Origin: Aequorivita sp.
GTDB taxonomy: Bacteria > Bacteroidota > Bacteroidia > Flavobacteriales > Flavobacteriaceae
Reading direction: 5' to 3'
Length of the DNA: 64,000 nucleotides
Assembly: GCA_024637015.1 (NCBI GenBank)
Contig: JAGXGE010000011.1
Span: 1 to 64,000, forward strand
Position 1 is the stretch's first letter. Every line of letters begins with the position of its first letter. Below are positions 27,142 to 35,891 of this stretch, piece after piece. The notes under the pieces were generated by a model. The model was not told the DNA's origin and ran no database searches. It saw nothing but the letters and a program-made list of their open reading frames with translations. The position numbers were made by a program, and so were the translations under genes.

Positions 27142-27192
27142 TTTTAATTTGGTATTTTCGTTCTCTTCAAAAACCAGCTAAAAGATTGTTTC

Positions 27193-27825
27193 ATGCTCAA
27201 TAATTTAAAAGAAAATTTTACTAATATTTTTGAAGATGCACTTATTGAGGAAATAAACCAAATTGGAACTTTAAAAGAAGTAAAAGAAGGGGAAAAACTA
27301 ATAGAGATTGGTGAATTTGTCCGATCTATGCCGTTACTTATTTCTGGGGCGATAAAAATTTTGAGGGAAGATGATGACGGGGACGAACTATTGCTTTATT
27401 TTTTAGAACGTGGCGATACATGCGCAATGACTTTAACATGCTGTTTGGGTCAGAAAAGAAGTGAAATCCGTGCTATCGCAGAGCTTGATACAACCTTGAT
27501 AATGATTCCCATCCAAAAAATGGAGGAGTGGACGGGCAAGTACAAGAGTTGGCGCAATTTTGTATTCCAAAGCTATCACGAACGCCTAACGGAAATGTTC
27601 GAAACCATTGATAGTATTGCTTTCTATAATATGGATGAGCGCTTGGTAAAATACCTTCAGAACAAACAAAAGGTCACCAACGATCCATTGATTAATTCAA
27701 CACATCAGGAAATCGCTTATGAACTGCATACTTCGCGAGTAGTGGTTTCGCGTTTGTTAAAAAAACTAGAAAACTTGGGAAAAATAGAACTTTATAGAAA
27801 TAGCATCAAGATCATTTCGCTTTAG
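27193..27825 (+). CDS. Crp/Fnr-family transcriptional regulator
   Basis: 210 residues. Effector-binding cNMP-like domain at ~20-125 (KEGEKLIEIGEFVRSMPLLISGAIKI, then LLYFLERGDTCAMTLTCC), long dimer helix, C-terminal winged helix (THQEIAYELHTSRVVVSRLLKKLENLGKI). There is no N-terminal Cys cluster, so it is not a [4Fe-4S] FNR; three Cys lie in the beta-roll (CAMTLTCC). Ligand unknown. A GTAAC-N4-GTTAC box starts 37 bp after its stop, and this regulator is one of two candidates for the box sites in the window. Recognition-helix residues SRVVVSRLLKK fit Crp-family binding. Confidence 0.88.
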   Translation: MLNNLKENFTNIFEDALIEEINQIGTLKEVKEGEKLIEIGEFVRSMPLLISGAIKILREDDDGDELLLYFLERGDTCAMTLTCCLGQKRSEIRAIAELDTTLIMIPIQKMEEWTGKYKSWRNFVFQSYHERLTEMFETIDSIAFYNMDERLVKYLQNKQKVTNDPLINSTHQEIAYELHTSRVVVSRLLKKLENLGKIELYRNSIKIISL

Positions 27826-27861
27826 TTTCAAGACTGGTTTTTTCCTAACTTTGTTTGAAAT

Positions 27862-27905
27862 GTAACTTTTGTTACTACCAAAAAAATCTTCTTAGGATAT
27901 CTTTA
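27862..27905 (+). promoter_or_regulatory. GTAAC-N4-GTTAC box and -7 element upstream of peroxiredoxin remnant
   Basis: Perfect GTAAC-TTTT-GTTAC (27862-27875); centre 29.5 bp before TATCTTTA (27898-27905). Transcription would start about 27909, directly before the peroxiredoxin remnant, and could run into the cytochrome gene. Confidence 0.65.
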
Positions 27906-27919
27906 CGCTTCTAAAATAA

Positions 27920-28132
27920 ATAAAGTTGATTGTATATTATCCTTTGAATGTGGACCGAGATATGGATGAAATTTTAAGAGCGCTAGATGCACAATACAAA
28001 AATTAGATAAATATAGTGCTGCAATGCCTTTAGACTGGAAAATAAGTGACAAGGTTATCATTCCCACCGCCAAAAACTTGGTAAGAAATGGAAGTATATG
28101 TGAAAGATAATCTATCGAAAAAATCGCTTTAA
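27920..28132 (+). pseudogene. 1-Cys peroxiredoxin remnant (C-terminal part only)
   Basis: The 326-bp gap between the Crp/Fnr gene and the cytochrome holds broken coding sequence. Frame 1 reads KLIVYYPLNVDRDMDEILRA then LDAQYKN-stop; a shifted frame continues LDKYSAAMPLDWKISDKVII then PTAKNLVRNG; a third gives EMEVYVKDNLSKKSL-stop, ending at 28132. Together they match the C-terminal half of 1-Cys peroxiredoxins (Prx6/AhpC2 type), where IYYP..GR..DEILR...D is followed by the ..P.WK..DKVI.P domain. The N-terminal thioredoxin-fold half with the peroxidatic Cys is missing, and at least two frameshifts remain. Upstream an intact promoter and activator site still face it. Confidence 0.75.
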
Positions 28133-28151
28133 ATTTTAAAAACGAATAATA

Positions 28152-29174
28152 ATGAAATTACTTGCCATAGCTTTATTTGGAAGCATTTTATTTGCTTGCA
28201 ATACACAAACCAAAGATTCCTATTTTGTTATACACGATGTTTCTGGGGATTTGGCAATGGCAACTCCTCAAGAACATCCTGGGAAGAAGTTAATGGAAAA
28301 CAATTGTTACGCTTGTCACAATCCAAAAGCTTCAGAAGAAAATATCATTGCCCCGCCTTTTGTAGCTGTAAAGATGCATTATATTTCTGAGGACACTTCC
28401 AAGGAAGATTTTGTAAAAGCAATGATAGAATGGTCCAAAAAACCTTCCGAAGAAAAATCAAAAATGCCAGGAGCAGTTAAAAAATTTGGATTGATGCCCT
28501 ATCAATTTTTTCCAGAGGAAACCATACGGCAAATTGCTGATTATATGTTCGATGATGAAATAGAAGAACCAGTCTGGTTTGGAGAGCATTATAACAAAAT
28601 GCACGGCGACCGCCCAATGATGAAAGGGAAAATGGGTCGTGGAAAAGGCATGGGGATGAATAAAAAACAAGCTAACACCAACAAACAACTTTCTGTTGAG
28701 GAACGCGGAATGCAAATGGCGCTAACTACCAAAACTGAACTTGGTAAAAACCTCATGGGTCAAATCCAAAAAAACGGAGTAATTGCCGCACTTGATTTCT
28801 GTAATGTGCAAGCCTTGCCTATAACTGACAGTATGGCTACCTTTCATAAAGCGCACATTAAACGTGTTACTGACAAACCTAGGAACCCAAAAAATAAGGC
28901 TAATGCTGCGGAATTGCAATACTTAGAAAATTTTAAAGCACAAGTTGCTGCGGGTGGCGAAGTGAAGCCGATTACAGTACAAATGGGCAATAAATCCGAA
29001 TTTTATTACCCAATCGTAACTAATTCTATGTGCCTAAAATGTCATGGTACGCCCGGAAAGGAATTAGAAAATCTTACTTTGTCCAAAATAAAGGAGCTTT
29101 ACCCAACTGATAAAGCTATAGGTTATGCGGAAAACGAAGTGCGAGGAATTTGGAGTATAAGCTTTGAAAAATAG
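28152..29174 (+). CDS. lipoprotein with cytochrome c and DUF3365 (Tll0287-like) heme domains
   Basis: 340 residues, lipobox F-A-C16. Two c-type heme sites are seen: C52-Y-A-C55-H in an N-terminal cytochrome c domain (residues ~40-140), and C294-L-K-C297-H in a C-terminal DUF3365 domain (~180-340), whose start QMALTTKTELGKNLMGQIQK and LDFCNVQALPITDSM are typical. The linker is rich in Met, His, Lys and Gly (HYNKMHGDRPMMKGKMGRG) and may bind metal. Likely an outer-membrane or periplasmic electron-transfer or redox/gas sensing protein. It follows a Crp/Fnr box and a broken peroxiredoxin, and is 3 bp from a methyltransferase gene. Confidence 0.85.
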   Translation: MKLLAIALFGSILFACNTQTKDSYFVIHDVSGDLAMATPQEHPGKKLMENNCYACHNPKASEENIIAPPFVAVKMHYISEDTSKEDFVKAMIEWSKKPSEEKSKMPGAVKKFGLMPYQFFPEETIRQIADYMFDDEIEEPVWFGEHYNKMHGDRPMMKGKMGRGKGMGMNKKQANTNKQLSVEERGMQMALTTKTELGKNLMGQIQKNGVIAALDFCNVQALPITDSMATFHKAHIKRVTDKPRNPKNKANAAELQYLENFKAQVAAGGEVKPITVQMGNKSEFYYPIVTNSMCLKCHGTPGKELENLTLSKIKELYPTDKAIGYAENEVRGIWSISFEK

Positions 29175-29177
29175 TTA

Positions 29178-29759
29178 ATGAATCTTTACGAAACTTTTTG
29201 GAACGATAAATACTTAACAAGGGAAACAGGCTGGGATATTGGCTACATATCCACGCCAATAAAAGAGTATATTGATCAACTTTCCAATAAAAACTTAAAA
29301 ATATTGATTCCCGGTGGCGGAAATTCCTATGAAGCGGAATATCTTTTTAAAAAGGGATTTACGAATGTTTTTGTGATTGATATTTCTTCCATTCCACTAA
29401 AAAATTTAGCCGAACGCGTTCCATCGTTTCCAAAAGGAAATCTGTTGCATTCAGATTTTTTTGAACTTCAAGATAGTTTCGACCTTATTTTGGAGCAAAC
29501 TTTTTTTTGTGCGCTCGATCCGAGTTTTCGGAAAGATTACGTTTTAAAAATGCATCAATTATTAAAACCGAAGGGCAAGCTTGTTGGGCTACTTTTTAAT
29601 ATTCCGTTGAATAACGATAAACCGCCTTTTGGTGGAAATGAGGAGGAGTATATTTCGCTTTTTCAAGAAAAATTCAAAATTCAAAAAATGGAGTTGGCAT
29701 ATAATTCAATTCAGCAGCGCTCTGGGAATGAACTTTTTTTTAAACTTATAAAAGCATAA
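29178..29759 (+). CDS. TPMT-family SAM-dependent methyltransferase
   Basis: 193 residues of class I methyltransferase fold. The N-terminal W-x-x-x-Y...TGWD box (FWNDKYLTRETGWDIG) and ILIPGGGNSYEAEYLFKKGF are characteristic of the thiopurine/thiol methyltransferase family (TPMT). The rest (HSDFFELQDSFDLILEQTFFCAL, then LFNIPLNNDKPPFGG) fits. Substrates of bacterial members include thiols, tellurite, selenite and halides. It starts 3 bp after the cytochrome-DUF3365 gene, so the two are probably cotranscribed. Confidence 0.85.
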   Translation: MNLYETFWNDKYLTRETGWDIGYISTPIKEYIDQLSNKNLKILIPGGGNSYEAEYLFKKGFTNVFVIDISSIPLKNLAERVPSFPKGNLLHSDFFELQDSFDLILEQTFFCALDPSFRKDYVLKMHQLLKPKGKLVGLLFNIPLNNDKPPFGGNEEEYISLFQEKFKIQKMELAYNSIQQRSGNELFFKLIKA

Positions 29760-29832
29760 TTTTAAACCTTAGTTACGATTCAATAACTTTTTTTAGAGTT
29801 TATAAAGTCTTTTTTTGACTAAAATTTGCATT

Positions 29833-31173
29833 ATGAAAATTAAACAATTTGAATATAAACCGCTTTCACATTTTTCATACGCCATTATTAGCGATGGAAA
29901 AATGGCTTTGGTGGATCCAGAAAGAAACCCGATACAGTATTATAAATACGCAGAAGAAAACGATGCTCAGATAGTAGCTGTTTTTGAAACCCATCCACAC
30001 GCTGATTTTGTGAGTTCGCACTTACAAATTCATGAAGAAACGGGAGCAACACTTTATTGTAGCAAAAAAACGGGTGCCGATTATCCACATTCGCCTTTTG
30101 ACGATGGCGATATGGTAAGAATGGGAAATACAACTTTTAAAGCCATCAATACTCCAGGACACTCTCCAGATAGCATAACCATCCTGGCTAATGAAGAAAA
30201 CAAAACAGCACTTTTTACTGGCGACACTTTATTTGTGGGCGATGTAGGTCGTCCAGATTTGCGCGAAAAAGCTGGACATGTGAAGGCCAAACGAGAGGAA
30301 TTGGCCAAAATGATGTTTGAGACTATTCAAAATAAGTTTTCAGATTTACCAGACAATGCATATGTATATCCAGCACACGGAGCGGGTTCGCTTTGTGGAA
30401 AAGGGATGAGCGATGATGCTTCATCGAGCACACTTGGCAATGAAAGAGTGGGAAACTGGGCATTTAAAAAACAAACTGAAAAGCAGTTTGTAGATTACCT
30501 GCTAGATTCACAGCCTTTTATTCCGCACTATTTTGGCTATAATGTTGATGTGAATAAGAACGGGGCTAAAAACTTACGCGCTGCTTTGGGTAAAATTCCT
30601 TTTCGATCAAATGTTAATAGCGTCACTAAAGGAGCTTTATTGATAGATATTAGGGAGGCAGATGATTTCAAAAAGAAACATCTTCCTGGAAGCATAAATA
30701 TTATGGCTACTTCCGAAACCTCTAAATTTGAGACTTGGCTTGGGTCCATTGTCCGTCCTGATGAAGAATTTCATTTGGTAGTTGATTCCGCTGCGAGCAT
30801 AGAAAATATTCTTAATCGAACAGCTAAAATTGGGTACGAGGTAAATGTTAAAACCATTTTAACCTTAGGTGAGGGGGTTTCCGAAAAATCGACTGGGTTT
30901 AATTTGGAACACTTTAAAAATAATATTAATGATTATACTATTGTTGATATTCGAAATGAAACCGAAGTTTCCGAAGGTGAGTTTTTTGAAAATAGCATAG
31001 TTATTCCTTTATACCAATTACGGGAGAAAGCGAGTCAAGTGCCAACAGATAAACCCATTGTGGTACATTGTGCTGGCGGTTACCGCAGTGCTGCTGGGGC
31101 AAGTATTTTGCAGAAAGAACTTCAGATCAAAAACGTATTTGACCTGAGTGATGATGTTGAACATTTTAAATGA
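29833..31173 (+). CDS. persulfide dioxygenase-like MBL protein with two rhodanese domains
   Basis: 446 residues from the ATG at 29833. The N-terminal metallo-beta-lactamase domain (ETHPHADFVSSH, TPGHSPDSI, FTGDTLFVGDVGRPDL, HGAGSLCGKGMS) is of the ETHE1/BlhA type; the usual D-H of HxHxDH is D-F here. Two rhodanese domains follow (~260-350 and ~360-446); only the second keeps the active Cys, in VHCAGGYRSA. Probable role: oxidation of glutathione or other persulfide to sulfite, with rhodanese sulfur transfer, in the cytoplasm. Its stop abuts that of convergent upp. Confidence 0.88.
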   Translation: MKIKQFEYKPLSHFSYAIISDGKMALVDPERNPIQYYKYAEENDAQIVAVFETHPHADFVSSHLQIHEETGATLYCSKKTGADYPHSPFDDGDMVRMGNTTFKAINTPGHSPDSITILANEENKTALFTGDTLFVGDVGRPDLREKAGHVKAKREELAKMMFETIQNKFSDLPDNAYVYPAHGAGSLCGKGMSDDASSSTLGNERVGNWAFKKQTEKQFVDYLLDSQPFIPHYFGYNVDVNKNGAKNLRAALGKIPFRSNVNSVTKGALLIDIREADDFKKKHLPGSINIMATSETSKFETWLGSIVRPDEEFHLVVDSAASIENILNRTAKIGYEVNVKTILTLGEGVSEKSTGFNLEHFKNNINDYTIVDIRNETEVSEGEFFENSIVIPLYQLREKASQVPTDKPIVVHCAGGYRSAAGASILQKELQIKNVFDLSDDVEHFK

Positions 31174-31827
31174 TTACAGTTTTTGACCAAAGGAAAGATC
31201 GCCAGCATCGCCTAATCCAGGTATAATGTAACCGCGGTTGTTTAGTTTGTCGTCAACGGCTGCAATCCAAAGATGTGTGTTTTCTGGAAAAATATTTTTT
31301 ATATATTCAATTCCGGGTTTAGCTCCAATAATTGAAAGTATATGAATTTGTTTTGGAGCGCCGTGACTTTCAAAAGCTTTAAGAACATTTTCCAGCGTTT
31401 TTCCGGTAGCCAACATTGGATCGGTCAGCACCAAAATTTTATTTTCAATAGATGGAGATGCCAAATAATTTACAATAACTTCAAAAGCATCTCCGCCATC
31501 AGGATGGTGCCGGTACGCAGAGATAAAAGCGTTTTCGGCAGTGTCAAAGAAATTTATAATACCATTATGAAATGGCAATGCTGCACGTAATATAGAGCAA
31601 ACCACCAAATCAGTTTCGGGCACGTGCATTTCCTTTTCTCCCAAAGGTGTTGTTACAACTTCTGTTTTATAAAATAACGTTTTACTCATCTCATAGCTGA
31701 GGATTTTACCAATGCGTTCAATGTTTTTTCGAAAGCGCATGGAATCTTTTTGGATTGAAACATCGCGCATTTCCAATATAAATTGGTTGAGGATTGATTT
31801 TTCGTTACTGAAATCGTGGACTATCAT
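31174..31827 (-). CDS. upp: uracil phosphoribosyltransferase
   Basis: 217 residues. The PRPP loop VLTDPMLATGKTLENVL, SILRAALPFHNGI and the C-terminal PGLGDAGDLSFGQKL are UPRTase motifs. It makes UMP from uracil and PRPP in pyrimidine salvage. The stop codon directly abuts the stop of the convergent MBL-rhodanese gene. Upstream there is a TAATTTTG -7-like element at 31885-31878 on its strand. Confidence 0.93.
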   Translation of the reverse strand: MIVHDFSNEKSILNQFILEMRDVSIQKDSMRFRKNIERIGKILSYEMSKTLFYKTEVVTTPLGEKEMHVPETDLVVCSILRAALPFHNGIINFFDTAENAFISAYRHHPDGGDAFEVIVNYLASPSIENKILVLTDPMLATGKTLENVLKAFESHGAPKQIHILSIIGAKPGIEYIKNIFPENTHLWIAAVDDKLNNRGYIIPGLGDAGDLSFGQKL

Positions 31828-32315
31828 AATCTTTTTGAAGTTGTACTATTAATAATTTGGATTATACTTTACTCAAACAAAATTAAAACAAAGATCAGTT
31901 AATTTATTAATTAGGTAACAAATGATACTGCAACAAGGGCGGCTCCTGTTTATTTTTTTTGGCATTATTTGTATTTGTAGAACCCTTTACACCATAGCTA
32001 ATCCCATTTTTGGTTTTTCTTCCTCGAATTTCCCTCTTGGTATTGGGATTGGCTTGAGTAATATTCGGGAGATTTTGAGGAGTTCTCCTTTGGAGGTTCT
32101 TAGGAAGAGTGGTTAGGTTGAGTTGTTGGTTGAATTTTATTAAATAGAATCGCATTGCAAATGCTATACGTAAATCGACACGCTTTGCACTTCGACTTCG
32201 CTCAGTACAGGCGCCAGCGCGCCAGAGAGGGTTATGACAGATACCCTTATTGCATTCATTAGCATATCCAATTTACATTGCTTATTTTTATGGAAAACTT
32301 ATTTTGACTAGTAAC
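31828..32315. other. 488-bp intergenic region with repeats and no intact gene
   Basis: Short open stretches on both strands (around 31907-32155) do not look like genes: the plus-strand reading lacks family motifs and the minus-strand one is Asn/Lys/Gln-rich. The middle (32065-32115) contains a GGAGGAGT/CCTTTGGAGG-like repeat unit. From 32175 to 32225 there is a copy of the CTTCGACTTCGCTCAGTACAGG repeat. A partial GTAAC half-site lies at 31915. Confidence 0.5.
32175..32225. repeat. Bacteroidota intergenic repeat (CTTCGAC...GCTCAGTACAGG type)
   Basis: The run CTTCGACTTCGCTCAGTACA followed by GGCGCCAGCGCGCC matches the common flavobacterial repeat core cttcgactgcgctcagtgcaggc. It ends in a GC-rich self-complementary block, which is unlike its AT-rich surroundings. 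Confidence 0.6.
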
Positions 32316-33617
32316 ATGAGGCAGTTATCTTTAAAAATATTCTTTATTATATTGGGTTTGACCTTTAGCAGCTTCGTCCATGCACAGAAGGTAATTGTTT
32401 TGAATTTGAACGATGCGATTTATCCTTCAACGGCGGACTATATTAACAATGGACTTGATAAAGCTGCCGAAGAAAATGCAGTTTGTGTGGTACTGAAAAT
32501 TAATACGCCTGGTGGTTTGATGGAGCCTACAAGGCAAATGGTAGGTAAAATAATGAACGCGCCCATTCCGGTCATTACTTTTGTCACACCCTCGGGCGCA
32601 CATGCGGGCTCTGCGGGTGCTTTTGTTACACTCGCGGCAAATATTACGGCTATGAGTCCGGGATCGAATATTGGAGCTTCCCATCCTGTTTTGCAAGGTA
32701 GCATTCCAGATTCCATTATGAATGCGAAAATGACAGAAGACGCATCAGCTTTTATGCGCTCTATTGCGGAACACAGAGAGAAGGACACAACCTTGGTTAT
32801 GCAGATGGTTACCAATAGCCGCTCGTTTTCGGCTGAACAAGCCTTAGCAAATAATATAATTGATTTGCAAGCCAATAATCTGAATGAACTGCTCAAAGAA
32901 ATTGATGGTCGGACGGTTCATCTAAATTCCGGAAAAAATATAATTCTTCACACGGCTTCGGCAGAAGTTGAAAATATAGAAATGGGGCAGAAGCTAAGAT
33001 TTTTGACTTATCTGAGTAACCCCAATTTGATGTACGTTTTTTTGATAATGGGTTTGATGGGGCTGTTTTTTGAATTTAGCAATCCCGGCGGATTGGTGCC
33101 CGGGATTGTCGGTTTAGTTTGCTTGATACTAGCAGGTTTCGGAATGTCCGTTTTACCGATTGATTTTACCGGATTGGCATTAATCATTGTGGCTATTATC
33201 CTTTTTGTGTTGGAAATAAAATTTCAGAGTTATGCGTTATTATCTATCGGCGGTATAATTTGTTTATTTTTGGGTTCTATGTTTTTAATTGACGAAACTC
33301 CTTCAATCGATGTGCTTTATATTTCTTTGTCTGTTCTTATAACCTCCGTTTTGATAATTTCGGCTTTCTTCATTTTCCTTGTCTTTTTTGGCATCAAAGC
33401 TCAATTTAGTAAGAAAAAAACGGGGATTGAAGCGTTAATAGGGGTAAGAGGTATTGCAATGGAAACGCTTTCACCAGAAGGGAGAGTAAGAGTAAACGGA
33501 GAATTTTGGAATGCCATTGCTGAAGAGGGAGCTATAGCCGCCAAAACTGAAATAGAAGTTGTCTCGATTAATCAATTTAAACTCACTGTTAAATCAGTAC
33601 CTTTAATAAAAAACTAA
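32316..33617 (+). CDS. NfeD-family membrane serine protease
   Basis: 433 residues from the ATG at 32316, where a signal peptide begins (cleavage after VHAQ). Residues ~20-230 are a ClpP-type serine protease domain with [14 protein letters not shown] and the catalytic Ser in [16 protein letters not shown]. Four to five helices follow at ~245-370, then a C-terminal OB-fold NfeD domain ([21 protein letters not shown]). Such proteases cleave stomatin-like partners; the slipin gene 13 bp downstream is that partner. The pair is thought to work in membrane quality control. Confidence 0.9.
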   Translation: MRQLSLKIFFIILGLTFSSFVHAQKVIVLNLNDAIYPSTADYINNGLDKAAEENAVCVVLKINTPGGLMEPTRQMVGKIMNAPIPVITFVTPSGAHAGSAGAFVTLAANITAMSPGSNIGASHPVLQGSIPDSIMNAKMTEDASAFMRSIAEHREKDTTLVMQMVTNSRSFSAEQALANNIIDLQANNLNELLKEIDGRTVHLNSGKNIILHTASAEVENIEMGQKLRFLTYLSNPNLMYVFLIMGLMGLFFEFSNPGGLVPGIVGLVCLILAGFGMSVLPIDFTGLALIIVAIILFVLEIKFQSYALLSIGGIICLFLGSMFLIDETPSIDVLYISLSVLITSVLIISAFFIFLVFFGIKAQFSKKKTGIEALIGVRGIAMETLSPEGRVRVNGEFWNAIAEEGAIAAKTEIEVVSINQFKLTVKSVPLIKN

Positions 33618-33630
33618 AAATCCAATTATT

Positions 33631-34455
33631 ATGGTTCCAATTTATGTTATAATATTTTTCGTTGTTCTCATTTTACTCAGTTCAATCAAAATCCTAAAAG
33701 AGTATGAACGTGCTGTTGTATTTAGATTGGGAAGAGTTACCCAAGGTGGAAGTAAAGGGCCTGGGCTTATCATCCTTATTCCTTTTATTGATAAAATGAA
33801 AAAAGTGACTTTACGAACCATTGTCCACGATGTGCCAACCCAAGATATTATTTCACTGGATAATGTTACATTAAAAGTAAATGCGGTTGTCTATTTTCGG
33901 GTAGTTGATGCTGAAAAGGCGACTATTGAGGTAGAAGATTATTTTTATGCCACATCACAGCTTTCCCAAACCATTCTTCGAAGTGTCCTGGGACAATCAG
34001 AATTAGATGAAATTCTTTCTCAACGAGATAAATTAAATTTGCAGTTGCAAGAAATTATCGATGCGCATACCGATCCTTGGGGCGTTAAGGTTTCGACCGT
34101 AGAAATTAAACAAGTGGATTTGCCACAGGAAATGCAAAGAGCAATGGCAAGACAAGCTGAGGCTGAAAGATACAGAAGAGCAAAAGTAATTGCTGCCGAA
34201 GGAGAATTTCAGGCTTCTGAAAAATTAGCTGATGCCGCTGAAGTACTTTCGAGACAACCTAGCGCTTTGACACTTCGTTATCTGCAAACTTTAACTGAAA
34301 TTGCAGCTGAAAATAACTCTACTACAATTTTCCCTATCCCTATTGATCTTTTTAAGCCTTTTATGGAAAATATGGCGAAGAATCCTGATGTGATTAAACA
34401 ACTAACGAATAAAGAGAATAAGGATACGGGTACAAAGAAAGTTACGGATAAATAG
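33631..34455 (+). CDS. slipin (SPFH/band 7, stomatin-like)
   Basis: 274 residues. An N-terminal membrane helix ([17 protein letters not shown]) leads to the SPFH domain: [48 protein letters not shown], then [14 protein letters not shown] and the Ala/Glu-rich coiled coil [22 protein letters not shown]. It is the substrate/partner of the upstream NfeD protease. SPFH proteins oligomerise in membrane microdomains. It ends in a Lys/Asp-rich tail. Confidence 0.92.
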   Translation: MVPIYVIIFFVVLILLSSIKILKEYERAVVFRLGRVTQGGSKGPGLIILIPFIDKMKKVTLRTIVHDVPTQDIISLDNVTLKVNAVVYFRVVDAEKATIEVEDYFYATSQLSQTILRSVLGQSELDEILSQRDKLNLQLQEIIDAHTDPWGVKVSTVEIKQVDLPQEMQRAMARQAEAERYRRAKVIAAEGEFQASEKLADAAEVLSRQPSALTLRYLQTLTEIAAENNSTTIFPIPIDLFKPFMENMAKNPDVIKQLTNKENKDTGTKKVTDK

Positions 34456-34549
34456 GTTCTATCTCCAAGCTGCCGTTGGCTTCCCGCCGATAACACTACT
34501 GAAAAATAAAATAAGTGTACTTTATCGGGATGAAAAAATACCTAGATAA

Positions 34550-34670
34550 AAACCGTCATTGCGAGGCGAAGGCCGTGGCAATCTCATGAAGACATTTGTT
34601 GTCATGATTGGAACTACTCCTGAGCAGATTGCCACAGTCATTCCTTGGGTTGCTCCTTGGTGATAATCCC
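34550..34670. repeat. palindromic REP-like element
   Basis: CGTCATTGCGAGGCGAAGG precedes GTGGCAATCT (34573-34582); its perfect inverted complement AGATTGCCAC lies at 34626-34635, giving a 10-bp stem with a long loop, then GTCATTCCTTGG and TGCTCC. This is the common Bacteroidota 'cgtcattgcgag...gcaatct' repeat. It sits between the slipin gene and the next gene. Confidence 0.7.
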
Positions 34671-34714
34671 CCAAAAATTTGTATCTTAAACATTCAATTT
34701 TAAAAATCTTGATT

Positions 34715-35299
34715 ATGAAAAAAATACTAATTGTCTTCTTTTTTGCATTTGCGTTTTCCGCATTTTCACAAAATAAAATTTTACCCAAGAACATACAGAT
34801 AAAAACCGCCGTTTTGGCTGCGCCTGAAATGTATCGCGACGGTGCTACCGTTCTTGGTTATAATTCCGAAGGAAAACTTATCACCTTGCGTGAAGGCTCC
34901 AACGGAATGGTTTGCTTGGCTGATGACCCAAAAAAGGAAGGTATAAGTGTAGCCTGTTACGGCGCAGAATTGGAACCTTTTATGGCACGAGGCCGAGCCT
35001 TGGCCGCTGAAGGAAAATCCAATGAAGAAAAGCGTGAAACCCGAAAAAATGAAATAGATGCTGGAACTTTAAAAATGCCAGCAGAACCATCTATACTCTA
35101 TATATTGGCTGGTGAAGAAAAAGACTATAGTGCTGAAACTGGCGAACTTCTAAATAGGAAAATACGTTACGTAATTTATAAGCCCTATATGACGGGCGAA
35201 AGCACTGGTCTGCCTACTAAACCACAGGCTCCAGGAATGCCTTGGCTTATGGAGGCTGGCACGCATCGATCACACATAATGATTACTCCGGCCAATTGA
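34715..35299 (+). CDS. secreted protein of unknown function
   Basis: 194 residues from the ATG at 34715. A signal peptide (MKKILIVFFFAFAFSAFSQ) with cleavage after FSQ is clear. The mature part holds LREGSNGMVCLADDPKKEG, ACYGAELEPFMARGR, a Lys/Glu/Arg-rich segment (EEKRETRKNEIDAG), and the C-terminal PQAPGMPWLMEAGTHRSHIM. Two Cys may form a disulphide. The family is not recognised. It follows a repeat element and may be monocistronic. No metal or catalytic motif is evident. Confidence 0.7.
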   Translation: MKKILIVFFFAFAFSAFSQNKILPKNIQIKTAVLAAPEMYRDGATVLGYNSEGKLITLREGSNGMVCLADDPKKEGISVACYGAELEPFMARGRALAAEGKSNEEKRETRKNEIDAGTLKMPAEPSILYILAGEEKDYSAETGELLNRKIRYVIYKPYMTGESTGLPTKPQAPGMPWLMEAGTHRSHIMITPAN

Positions 35300-35337
35300 G
35301 ATAACTACTTTTATGGAGTTGAAAAATGTAAAGTTGT

Positions 35338-35381
35338 GTAATCTTTGTTACATAGCTTCCCGGCTTACAACCTTATATTTG
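35338..35381 (+). promoter_or_regulatory. GTAAT-N4-GTTAC box and -7 element upstream of DUF302 gene
   Basis: GTAAT-CTTT-GTTAC (35338-35351), one mismatch from the GTAAC-N4-GTTAC dyad; centre exactly 29.5 bp before a perfect TATATTTG (35374-35381). Confidence 0.7.
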
Positions 35382-35418
35382 TTTGAGATTGTTGAAAAAA
35401 TTAAATAATTGAAAAATC

Positions 35419-35808
35419 ATGAGTTATTATATCAGTACAACCTTAAAGAATACAACTTTTAAAGATGCTATTGAAAAAACAACGGCAGCATTAAAGGAAG
35501 AGGGTTTCGGTGTGTTGACCGAAATAGACCTTAAAGCCACATTAAAAAAGAAGTTGGACGCCGATTTCTACAACTACACTATTCTCGGGGCTTGCAACCC
35601 ACAAATGGCGTATCAAGCGCTACAGGCCGAAAATAAAATTGGTACTATGCTTCCCTGCAACGTAATAGTTCAGGAACGCGAACCAGGAATTGTTGAGGTT
35701 TCTGCGGTAGATCCTGCTGCTTCAATGATAGCAGTAAAAAATGATTCCTTGGGAGAAATCGCGAAGGATGTTCAAAAAAGATTGACCAAAGTCATACAAA
35801 GTATTTAG
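35419..35808 (+). CDS. DUF302 domain protein
   Basis: 129 residues covering one DUF302 domain: TFKDAIEKTTAALKEEGFGV, the LKKKLDADFYNYTILGACNP core, ...ALQAENKIGTMLPCNVIVQ and the tail VSAVDPAASM. DUF302 proteins are small cytoplasmic alpha/beta proteins of unknown function, often encoded next to redox or heavy-metal genes. A GTAAY-N4-GTTAC box controls it, like the efflux operon that follows a terminator downstream. The gene is monocistronic. Confidence 0.88.
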   Translation: MSYYISTTLKNTTFKDAIEKTTAALKEEGFGVLTEIDLKATLKKKLDADFYNYTILGACNPQMAYQALQAENKIGTMLPCNVIVQEREPGIVEVSAVDPAASMIAVKNDSLGEIAKDVQKRLTKVIQSI

Positions 35809-35860
35809 GGACGTTTCTTGGTTGGTTCGTTCCTAATGAGTGCAGATTTATTAGTTAGTT

Positions 35861-35885
35861 AAAAGCACCCCGAGTGGGTGCTTTT
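35861..35885 (+). terminator. Rho-independent terminator of the DUF302 gene
   Basis: AAAAGCACCC-CGAGT-GGGTGCTTTT, a perfect 10-bp stem followed by T-rich sequence, between the DUF302 stop (35808) and the next promoter. Confidence 0.85.
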
Positions 35886-35891
35886 TCTTAG

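Noticed and set aside
31915-31958. Partial box GTAAC-AAAT-GATAC with a TATTTTTT at the expected 29.5-bp spacing.
   Set aside because: One arm is only partly conserved, the -7 is in a T-run, and no gene starts within 350 bp; too weak to list as a site.
31907-32155. Open frames on both strands of the intergenic region before the NfeD gene.
   Set aside because: No family motifs, low-complexity composition (Asn/Lys/Gln), and repeat sequence in the same place; probably chance frames.
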